Positions 1 through 5,907 of a DNA stretch of 7,516 nucleotides are shown piece after piece. A model generated the notes under the pieces. The model did not search any database and was not told where the DNA came from. It was given only the letters and a program-made list of their open reading frames with translations. How positions within the stretch are numbered: the stretch's first letter is position 1; the number at the start of each line of letters is the position of its first letter. A program made the translations under genes and the position numbers. The DNA comes from Deltaproteobacteria bacterium (GTDB lineage: Bacteria; SAR324; JACQKK01): contig JAOUFO010000082.1 in the NCBI GenBank assembly GCA_029858165.1, positions 1 through 7,516 on the forward strand. The letters are read 5' to 3'.

Positions 1-398
1 CGCCCCCCCAAACCGGCGGCAAAGCCCGCTCCGGCACCCACCAGCCCCATTATCAGAGACTGGGCGGCGGGGGACAACCCCCCTGCGGAAGACGATCCCT
101 GGATGAATCCGGTTCCGACCAGAGAGATACCCACCCCTGCGGCCAACCCCCCCAGCAACCCGCCGCCGAGGGCTGATTTCAGGCTACGCCGGGAAAGACC
201 GGTCAAAATATGTTCCGATGAAGCCAAAATGGCCCCGGCCCCGATTCCCAGGAGGGCTGCCTGCACCCCTTCCCTTTCGGAAGAAGGCAGAACCATTGCC
301 GCCGTCTGCGGCAACAATGCCGCCCATAAGCCGGCAAACAGCCCTAACAACAACACGTTTCCCACAAAACGCGATAACTCAAACGATTTCCAAGTCAT
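1..398 (-). CDS. Partial glycine-rich polytopic membrane protein (N-terminal part)
   Basis: The frame stays open from an ATG at 398 to the left edge, giving 132 codons without a stop; the C-terminus lies outside the window. A Shine-Dalgarno AAGGA sits 7 nt before the ATG. The protein begins MTWKSFELSRF. A hydrophobic segment follows at about residues 12-37, then glycine- and alanine-rich segments at about 45-60, 76-98 and 114-132. These have GxxxG-type spacing (for example GGGLLGGLAAGVG) typical of tightly packed membrane helices. The short basic loop SRRSLKSA (69-76) separates two of them. The pattern of a small loop with E, S and R/K followed by Gly-rich helices recalls membrane regions of some FHA-domain proteins, but no FHA domain is visible, so that is only a guess. 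A GTG near 539 is in frame upstream, but the ATG with its SD is the better start. Function unknown. Confidence 0.7.
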   Translation of the reverse strand, partial: MTWKSFELSRFVGNVLLLGLFAGLWAALLPQTAAMVLPSSEREGVQAALLGIGAGAILASSEHILTGLSRRSLKSALGGGLLGGLAAGVGISLVGTGFIQGSSSAGGLSPAAQSLIMGLVGAGAGFAAGLGG

Positions 399-1637
399 GG
401 GTTGTTCCTTGATATGAAACCCTCTGCCCAAAGGCAGGAGAGTGTTGAACAAATAAGTAAAACCAATGGATGGGGAACACCGCCTTAAACCAGCCGAGCC
501 AAAGAAAAATCCTGGTCGTTTTGGAAGACCCGGATTCACATCAGGCTTTCAACATGGTCCGCTCCGGGGGCCGGTCAAACAGCTCTGCCGCCGGGGTTGA
601 AACAGGATTGGGGGAAAACGCAGGAAAATAAGGAAAGAACCATCAGGGAAAAAGCAACCACGGAAAGCCGCCGTTTGGTTCCGAGACAATACCCGGAACC
701 CGCCATTTCATCCTATTCCCCAACAAATGAACCGCCATCGGCCCCCCCAGGGGGCCATCCGGCTTTGGCCGGTCCCCTGACCACCAGACGGCTGAATCCA
801 CCTGCTTGTCCGGTTACGGCATGGGGGAATCCTGGATACGGGCAACTGCCCATCCTCCCGGCGACCAACCCTCCATCGTCGGCCTGGTTCAATTTTTGGG
901 CAAAACGTGTTTGACGGCTGACCCCTGCGGCCCCCTTCAGGGTAAAGTGAATCCCCTTGGGGCAACACGCATCTTTCAACAACTGTCTGCCATCTGTCAC
1001 CTGCCTTGCGCCAAAGGAGAACGACCGATTGCCACCCGCCGGATCCGGTGAAGCCCTTGCTGGCTGGTTTCCCGGGATGGCTTTGGGTGCCGATTTTCAG
1101 GCTGCCAGGATTCAATCTTCTTTGGGCCGCGTTGCGGGTTGTGATTCCCGGAAAGGCCCCGGCAATCTGAAATGAATCCTAGCTGCTGGTCCCATGAAGG
1201 TTCAGGGATCCAACCACTCTCCGCCGCAACAGGGGCGGGTGGGGTGGGCCTGAACCCTTGGAACATCCCTTCTGGAACATCCTGTAACCGAACTTTGGTC
1301 CGTAGGCCAGCCGGGGATGGATATTTTATGGCTCCGGGCTGATCCCATTGGGTTTCCCAACCCGACAAATGGCGGTTTGGTCTGTCAACCCCATGCCGGG
1401 CCGGTATAGACAGGTTTGATCCGAAGGCAAACATTGATTGCCTCTGGCTTTTGGGAAATTCCTTTTTCCAACCTGACTTCCCGCTTTTTGGTTTTCACGA
1501 CAATGGTGGATGGCGGTTGTTTCTGACTGGCTGCTTTTGTTTTCCTGCTGATTTTCCTTGGTGCTGATTTTCCGGTTTTTTCCCGGTTGGATTCCCTTTC
1601 CGATTTATTGCGTGTGTTGCCTGTTTGGTTTTGGTTT
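399..1637. other. Long intergenic region without a recognisable gene
   Basis: About 1.2 kb in which I recognise no protein or RNA gene. Open frames exist on both strands (for example 708-1115 and 997-1434, minus), but their translations are rich in W, R, P and G, have no hydrophobic core pattern and match no family I know. Structures present: a small hairpin with a CTGCC/GGCAG core (within 421-440) just before the left-edge gene's RBS; a 7-bp GGCCCCC/GGGGGCC hairpin at 740-756, followed at once by a 5-bp CCGGC/GCCGG hairpin at 759-772; and a 12-bp direct repeat TGCTGATTTTCC at 1546-1557 and 1562-1573. From about 1440 to 1637 the plus strand is strongly T/G/C-biased (purine-rich minus strand). 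No tRNA T-arm, RNase P, tmRNA or SRP RNA signature was seen. Confidence 0.6.
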
Positions 1638-1674
1638 AAAAAAAAAGGCCGGAGTTTTCAATGGCCGTGCCTTT
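1638..1674 (-). terminator. Orphan intrinsic terminator, minus strand
   Basis: Read on the minus strand, AAAGGC (1674-1669) and CGG (1667-1665, after one bulged A) pair with CCG (1652-1650) and GCCTTT (1649-1644) around a 12-nt loop. The stem runs directly into a nine-T tract (1646-1638). This is a good Rho-independent terminator shape for leftward transcription. It lies about 360 bp beyond the ftsZ terminator with no convincing gene between them, so it either backs up ftsZ termination or ends an unrecognised transcript. Confidence 0.6.
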
Positions 1675-2030
1675 ATCCAATCCGCTCCTTAAGGGTGCTG
1701 TGGTTAATGGTTGATAACCCGTTAAAGACAGCTTTTTAAATTCTCTTTTGACCATCCGAAAGAAAATTCTTTTTTCATTGGGAATCGCCGGGATGGACAG
1801 CGGGTAAAAGAATCTGTCCGATGGTGACGCCGGGAGGGGTTCATTCTGCTGCATTCCCATGCGTTTTCCGGTTTGAGCCGGCTGATCTCAATACAAAAAA
1901 CGTATCACAAAAGGGATTGTTGGGAAACAGGAAAAATACAGCTGACAGGTTGAACCCCAGGAAGGACTTTCTTTTTTTGGGCGGGCAGAACCCCCCGGGG
2001 AGAATGAATCGGACAACAACATCCGGGCTG
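1675..2030. other. Gap between the two leftward terminators
   Basis: About 360 bp between the ftsZ terminator and the orphan terminator. A 74-codon minus-strand frame (1636-1860) has an ATG preceded by CGGAAAA, but it runs through the terminator T-tract and has no family resemblance, so I do not call it a gene. AT-rich stretches are present, but I see no convincing -35/-10 pair. If anything is encoded here, a small RNA ending at 1638 is the likelier option. Confidence 0.4.
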
Positions 2031-2072
2031 AAATAAAAGGCGGGAGTGGCCCGGAATTCCATTCCGGGCCAC
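2031..2072 (-). terminator. Intrinsic terminator of ftsZ
   Basis: A perfect 12-bp inverted repeat, GTGGCCCGGAAT (2046-2057) and ATTCCGGGCCAC (2061-2072), closes a 3-nt loop. On the minus strand it is followed after 7 nt by TTTTATTT (2038-2031). It starts about 18 nt beyond the ftsZ stop codon and should end the ftsA-ftsZ transcript. Confidence 0.8.
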
Positions 2073-2090
2073 CGATAAGGCGGGTTGGGG

Positions 2091-3464
2091 TTATTCGTCC
2101 CCAAAACGGGCTGAACGCCTGCGGATAAACGCGGGGATATCCAGGTCGGATTCCATTCCGCCTGGTCGGGGGCCGCCCCGCTTTTCTTCGGGACGGTAAC
2201 TCAAAGGCATTTGAGGGGTGGTTTCAATCGGTTCCAGGATAGGGTCTTCCAATTCAAAAATAGATTCTTCCTTTTCCGGGGGATCGTTGTCCATCCCCAA
2301 ATTGTCCGAAAACCCATGGTTTCCGACATCTGTCTGAGGGGTCCGGGAAGGAAAGATGGATACGTTGGACCCGCTCCCCAGCGGGGTGGAAAACAGATTG
2401 CCCCCCCCCGCAGGAGGGGCGGCAAACATGGGAGGGGTTCTCAGGTTGGATTTTGGCCTGAAATCAGAATCATCCAATTGAATCACCTTGTTGTTTTCGC
2501 CGAATCCGGCAGCAATCACGGTGATTTCTATCTGGTCCTCCAGCGAATCATCAATGGTGGACCCAAAAATAATGTTGGCGTCATCATCGGCGTGATTTTC
2601 AATAAAGGTGGCCGCCTCGTACACCTCATGCAATGTCATGGAGGAGGACCCGGTCACGTTGATCAGAATGCCCTTGGCCCCGTTGATATTGATGTTGTCC
2701 AGCAACGGGCTTTCAATGGCCCGTTTGGCCGCCTCCACCGCCCGGTTTTCCCCGGTGCCGGAGCCGGTACCCATGATGGCCTGCCCCATATTGGCCAGTA
2801 CCGCCCGAACATCAGCGAAATCCAGATTGATCAGCCCGTCGGTATTGATCAAATCCGAAATGCCTTGTACCGCCACCCGCAACACATCATCGGCCATGGA
2901 AAAGGCTTCTATGATGGATGTCTTTTTATTGGCCAGGGACAGCAGATTGTCGTTGGGAATCATAATCAGGGTGTCCACATGCTTGCGCAGCTGGGCGATT
3001 CCTTCCTCCCCGTTTTTCTTGCGGGTTTTCCCCTCAAACTTAAAGGGTTTGGTCACCACACCCACGGTCAGACAGCCCAGTTCCCGGGCCAGTTCGGCCA
3101 CCACGGGGGCCGCTCCGGTGCCGGTGCCTCCACCCATTCCCGCGGTGATGAACACCATATCGGAATCCCTCAGGTATTCCCGGATGGTGTCCATATCCTC
3201 CATGGCGGCCTCCCGGCCCACATCCGGCTTGGCACCCGCCCCCAATCCGCGGGTACACTGTACCCCCATCTGCAACTTGAAGGGAGCCAGCGAAGACCGA
3301 ATGTCCTGCAAATCGGTATTGGCCACGATAAAATCCACCCCCTTCACTCCGGCAGAAATCATCCGGTTCACGGCATTTCCACCGCCGCCGCCAATCCCCA
3401 CCACTTTGATCACCGGGGGGCGTACCGTCAACTGGCTTTTATCCATAGGGAATCCCGCACCCAT
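2091..3464 (-). CDS. ftsZ: Cell division protein FtsZ
   Basis: Tubulin-like GTPase that polymerises into the cytoplasmic Z ring and recruits the divisome. The 457-residue product shows the N-terminal nucleotide loop GIGGGGGNAVN (23-33), the tubulin signature GMGGGTGTGAAP (109-120), and the T7 loop NLDFADV (213-219). D215 and D218 there match the catalytic aspartates that complete the GTPase site of the next subunit. The globular core ends near residue 321. A low-complexity acidic/proline linker of about 115 residues follows, then the conserved C-terminal peptide LDIPAFIRRR (441-450), which in this family binds FtsA and other anchors. Start: the ATG at 3464 has SD GGAGGT 5 nt upstream; the internal ATG at residue 7 has none and would remove only six residues. 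It lies 19 bp after ftsA, so the two are almost certainly co-transcribed. The linker contains a nine-G run on the coding strand. Confidence 0.98.
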   Translation of the reverse strand: MGAGFPMDKSQLTVRPPVIKVVGIGGGGGNAVNRMISAGVKGVDFIVANTDLQDIRSSLAPFKLQMGVQCTRGLGAGAKPDVGREAAMEDMDTIREYLRDSDMVFITAGMGGGTGTGAAPVVAELARELGCLTVGVVTKPFKFEGKTRKKNGEEGIAQLRKHVDTLIMIPNDNLLSLANKKTSIIEAFSMADDVLRVAVQGISDLINTDGLINLDFADVRAVLANMGQAIMGTGSGTGENRAVEAAKRAIESPLLDNININGAKGILINVTGSSSMTLHEVYEAATFIENHADDDANIIFGSTIDDSLEDQIEITVIAAGFGENNKVIQLDDSDFRPKSNLRTPPMFAAPPAGGGNLFSTPLGSGSNVSIFPSRTPQTDVGNHGFSDNLGMDNDPPEKEESIFELEDPILEPIETTPQMPLSYRPEEKRGGPRPGGMESDLDIPAFIRRRSARFGDE

Positions 3465-3469
3465 AATCT

Positions 3470-3475
3470 ACCTCC
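3470..3475 (-). promoter_or_regulatory. Ribosome binding site of ftsZ
   Basis: GGAGGT on the minus strand, 5 nt before the ATG at 3464, inside the 19-bp ftsA-ftsZ gap. It is a near-consensus SD and decides the first of the two candidate ftsZ starts. It suggests strong independent initiation, in keeping with the excess of FtsZ over FtsA in most bacteria. Confidence 0.75.
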
Positions 3476-3483
3476 GTCAAAGT

Positions 3484-4752
3484 TTAAAAGAACTCGTGCA
3501 TCCAGTCCCGCATCCTGCGGGAAACACGGTCCATCAGATTGGCGTCTCCCACCATTTCGGGTTGGTTTCTGGTAGTTGCCCCATGGGCCAACCCATAACG
3601 CAACAGCCCCACCCCGGTGGCATGCATGGGAGAATACACCGTTTCGTTCAGGCCGGTGATGTTTTCAGGATATCCCACCCGTACCGGGAACTTCAGGATA
3701 TCCGCCGCCAGTTCATCGGCGCCCGGCATCAGGCTGGATCCCCCGGTAATCACCGCCCCGGATGCAATCACATGCCGAAAATTGGATCTGTCCAGTTCTT
3801 TGTTGACCAGTTCAAAAATTTCTCTAAAGCGGGGTTCTATGATGTCGGCAATCAACCGTTTGTCCAGAGTCCGGGTTTTGCGCCCGCCCACGGATGGAAC
3901 GTTGATCATTTCATCCGGTTCCACCAGGGTGGACATGGCCACGCCGTGGTTGTGTTTTAAGGTTTCCGCCTCGGCGATGGGGGTGCACAACCCGATGGCA
4001 ATATCATTGGTCAGATGGTTGCCCCCCACCGCCAGCACAGAAGTGTGAACAATAGAGCCCCCGGAATACACCGCGATATCGGTGGTGCCCCCGCCGATAT
4101 CCACCAGGGCCACCCCCAACTCTTTTTCATCCAGGCTCAACACCGCCTGGGCGGATGCCAACGGCTCCAACACAATATCGGATACTTCCAGTCCGGCCAG
4201 ATTGCAGCATTTCACAATGTTCTGGGCCGATGTGGCCGAACAGGTGACAATATGGACATTGGCTTCCAGCCGCACCCCGGACATCCCCAGAGGGTTTTGC
4301 ACCCCATCCTGGTCATCCACAATAAACTCACGGGGCAGAATGTGGAGCACCTCCCGGTCATTGGGAATGTTTACCGCCTGGGCCGCCTCTATCACCCGCC
4401 GGATATCATCATCCGATACATTGCGGTTGTATTGCACCGTCACCATTCCATGGCTGTTGCGGCCCTGGATGTGGCTGCCGGCTATGCCCACCGCCACCTC
4501 CCGAATCTGGATGCCGCTCATCAATTCGCATTCGCGTATGGCCGCCTGAATGGATTCCACCGTCCGTTCTATGTTGACCACCACCCCTTTGCGCATCCCC
4601 ATGGAACGGGCAGACCCGAATCCAACGATGTTCAACCGTTCACCCGGCTTTACTTCCGCCGCCAGGGCGCAAACCTTGGTGGTGCCGATATCCAGCCCCA
4701 CAATAATGGTGGCGTTTTCTTGTGTAAAATGGTCCCGCATTGAGTTTCTCAT
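3484..4752 (-). CDS. ftsA: Cell division protein FtsA
   Basis: Actin/Hsp70-fold ATPase that tethers FtsZ filaments to the inner membrane and links them to later divisome proteins. With the ATG at 4752 the product has 422 residues, a usual length. Visible parts: phosphate-1 motif VGLDIGTTKV (18-27); the FtsA-specific 1C subdomain, roughly 90-170, with GSHIQG (92-97); phosphate-2 motif VDIGGGTTDIAVY (217-229); adenosine motif GAVITGGSSLMPG (332-344); and the C-terminal amphipathic membrane-targeting helix VSRRMRDWMHEFF (410-422). Start choice: SD AAAGGA lies 9 nt before the ATG at 4752. A TTG nine codons upstream and an ATG four codons downstream lack comparable SDs. The ATG overlaps the stop of a 49-codon frame (ATGA). 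ftsQ, the usual upstream neighbour, is absent from this position. ftsZ follows 19 bp downstream. Confidence 0.97.
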   Translation of the reverse strand: MRNSMRDHFTQENATIIVGLDIGTTKVCALAAEVKPGERLNIVGFGSARSMGMRKGVVVNIERTVESIQAAIRECELMSGIQIREVAVGIAGSHIQGRNSHGMVTVQYNRNVSDDDIRRVIEAAQAVNIPNDREVLHILPREFIVDDQDGVQNPLGMSGVRLEANVHIVTCSATSAQNIVKCCNLAGLEVSDIVLEPLASAQAVLSLDEKELGVALVDIGGGTTDIAVYSGGSIVHTSVLAVGGNHLTNDIAIGLCTPIAEAETLKHNHGVAMSTLVEPDEMINVPSVGGRKTRTLDKRLIADIIEPRFREIFELVNKELDRSNFRHVIASGAVITGGSSLMPGADELAADILKFPVRVGYPENITGLNETVYSPMHATGVGLLRYGLAHGATTRNQPEMVGDANLMDRVSRRMRDWMHEFF

Positions 4753-4898
4753 CTTTGGGATTCCTTTCCCCTGGCGCAATGAACCGCCCTTCGCGCGTTT
4801 ACCACGCGAAACAACTTTCCGGCGGCCTTTTTCGGGCCGGTTTCAATTGCGGGGGATTTGTTATTGGAATTGTCATCGCCAGCCAGAGGTTCATCCAT
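4749..4898 (-). CDS. Possible 49-residue small ORF overlapping ftsA start
   Basis: Doubtful gene. An ATG at 4898 has AGGA 6 nt upstream and opens a 49-codon frame whose TGA overlaps the ftsA ATG (ATGA), the arrangement expected for translational coupling. The product begins MDEPLAGDD, then turns basic (GPKKAAGK, ARRAV, ARGKESQR), has no membrane segment and resembles no family I recognise. The basic character is reminiscent of the cytoplasmic tail that precedes the membrane helix of FtsQ, which normally sits here, but there is no helix, POTRA or beta domain, so identity with FtsQ is not supported. It could be a leader peptide, a remnant, or simply part of the ftsA leader RNA. Confidence 0.22.
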   Translation of the reverse strand: MDEPLAGDDNSNNKSPAIETGPKKAAGKLFRVVNARRAVHCARGKESQR

Positions 4899-5163
4899 GA
4901 GCCATCCTGTCCGTGTGTGCCACCCCGTCTGACAGGGGACAGTCATCCCGCAAGGGGGAAGACTGGAATGTTCCGGCCAGAGAAAGACGGGCAGGAACAT
5001 GAACCGGGGACATGAAACGAGTATTCAGCCTGTTCACGAACCGGGGATTCCATTTGACCCGATCAGTTTTTGCCCCCGCGGCTTCCACCCGAAAAACAGG
5101 ATGGGAGGAAAACCATTTGGCGGGCTGACTGAAACCGTTTTTAGCAAATCCGTTTGCTTTCAA
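4891..5163 (-). CDS. Possible 90-residue ORF upstream of ftsA
   Basis: Doubtful gene. The frame starts with TTG at 5163 (MKANGFAKNG), 6 nt after an AGAGGT Shine-Dalgarno-like sequence and about 30 nt after the predicted start site of the promoter at 5201-5230. Its TGA (4893-4891) overlaps the start of the next small frame at 4898. The spacing thus mimics a promoter, SD, ORF, ORF, ftsA chain. The translation has scattered aromatic and basic residues, no predicted membrane span, no repeats and no family resemblance, and its codon third positions show no clear bias. A chance frame in a long 5' leader is the main alternative. Confidence 0.18.
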   Translation of the reverse strand: MKANGFAKNGFSQPAKWFSSHPVFRVEAAGAKTDRVKWNPRFVNRLNTRFMSPVHVPARLSLAGTFQSSPLRDDCPLSDGVAHTDRMAHG

Positions 5164-5200
5164 GCGGTGACCTCTTGGAAGAGGGTATGAATTTGAAACA

Positions 5201-5230
5201 TTTATATCCCCATCAGAATCCGCTTGTCAA
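5201..5230 (-). promoter_or_regulatory. Probable sigma70-type promoter for the ftsA-ftsZ unit
   Basis: On the minus strand a perfect -35 TTGACA (5230-5225) is followed by an 18-bp spacer and -10 TATAAA (5206-5201). An A-rich stretch (AACAAAAAAATGAAAAC) precedes the -35 and could act as an UP element. The predicted start is near 5194, which would give ftsA a leader of about 440 nt. It lies downstream of rpmA on the same strand and is the best promoter I see for ftsA. Confidence 0.6.
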
Positions 5231-5496
5231 ACAAAGTTTTCATTTTTTTGTTGGGCGCAAAACGTTCTGGTGAATCTCACGGGGGGGCGGGTCCGATCAC
5301 CGGGTTTTAAACCAAACCAACCGGCGGGTTATCCAGAAAACCAGGAGGTCCCCAACAACCGGGATCAGGGTCGGCGGATCAACCAAAAAAATTGAAACAG
5401 CTTTATAATAAAAAATGAATTCGGCCGGAGAGGCTGATTGGATTTGAGGGCGGATAATCTTTGGGGGCGCACCAGGCCGGACACAGGGCAGGGATG
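5231..5496. other. Intergenic stretch downstream of rpmA
   Basis: No gene recognised between the ftsA promoter and the hairpin behind rpmA. The stretch is of mixed composition, with G-runs (for example seven G at about 5281-5287), an imperfect palindrome GGTTTTAAACC, and the AT-rich TTTATAATAAAAAATG near 5402-5417, which contains a TATAAT without a matching -35. obgE, a common follower of rpmA, is not here. Confidence 0.5.
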
Positions 5497-5526
5497 GGCC
5501 TTCCCCCCGGCATGGGGAGGAAGGCC
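5497..5526 (-). terminator. Hairpin just after rpmA, possible terminator
   Basis: GGCCTTCC (5497-5504) and GGAAGGCC (5519-5526) form a perfect 8-bp stem, extended by CCCC/GGGG with one bulged base, around a 5-nt loop. It begins 7 nt after the rpmA stop codon. On the minus strand no T-tract follows, so it is a poor intrinsic terminator. It could instead protect the 3' end or slow polymerase. It is the only strong structure seen at the end of rplU-rpmA. Confidence 0.45.
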
Positions 5527-5533
5527 TTTCAAA

Positions 5534-5803
5534 CTAATTGGCCGCGGATTGGGCCGGAATCACGTTGATGTATTTGCGGTTGTTCTTTTTGTAGGTAAAA
5601 CTGACCTGACCTTCCGCGATGGCGAAAAGGGTGTAATCCTTGCCGGTGCCCACATTCAGGCCGGCATGGAAGGTGCTGCCCCGCTGGCGCACCAGGATGT
5701 TGCCGGAAATCACTTTTTCCCCGCCGAATTTTTTAACGCCCAGTCTTTTGCCGATGGAATCACGGCCGTTCCGGGAACTTCCACCTGCTTTTTTATGTGC
5801 CAT
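5534..5803 (-). CDS. rpmA: 50S ribosomal protein L27
   Basis: Large-subunit protein whose N-terminal tail reaches the peptidyl transferase centre and helps position tRNA. The 89-residue product begins MAHKKAGGSSRNGRDS, the family N-terminus, followed by LGVKKFGGEKVISGN, the signature GNILVRQRGSTFHAG (about 34-48), and the conserved VGTGKDYTLFA. Length is normal, and the N-terminus shows no cleavable extension of the kind known in Firmicutes. An SD-like AAGG lies 7 nt before the ATG at 5803. It follows rplU by about 100 bp on the same strand, the standard rplU-rpmA order, and probably shares its promoter. The usual third gene, obgE, does not follow. Confidence 0.98.
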   Translation of the reverse strand: MAHKKAGGSSRNGRDSIGKRLGVKKFGGEKVISGNILVRQRGSTFHAGLNVGTGKDYTLFAIAEGQVSFTYKKNNRKYINVIPAQSAAN

Positions 5804-5907
5804 TGTGCTGCCTTATTGAGGGTACGGTCTGGATTGGTTGAATTGGAGGGGTTGCTGGAAAGCCGCCCCTTCCGACTTTTCTGCCGGGGCTGAACCGTTT
5901 GGCCACT

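Noticed and set aside
1383..1388. TTGACA on the minus strand as a promoter -35
   Set aside because: No -10-like hexamer at 16-19 bp spacing; the expected position reads TCGGGT.
708..1434. Minus-strand frames of 135 and 145 codons in the large gap
   Set aside because: Trp/Arg/Pro/Gly-rich translations without hydrophobic periodicity, no convincing SD, mutually overlapping; typical of chance frames in GC-rich DNA.
1701..1725. TTATCAACC-like sequences considered as DnaA boxes or an origin
   Set aside because: Only a partial match to the TTATCCACA consensus, no cluster of boxes, no AT-rich unwinding element and no dnaA or dnaN nearby.
2211..3960. Two long plus-strand open frames (about 450 codons each) opposite ftsZ and ftsA
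   Set aside because: They are antisense to unmistakable FtsZ and FtsA coding sequence, with His/Pro/Gly/Ser-rich translations and no family resemblance; they are by-products of the codon use of the real genes.
399..5533. tRNA, RNase P RNA, tmRNA, SRP RNA or 6S RNA in the gaps
   Set aside because: No T-arm GTTCGA-type sequence, no GAGGAAAGTC, no tmRNA ends and no SRP GGAAGCAGC core seen on either strand; a covariance-model scan would settle it.
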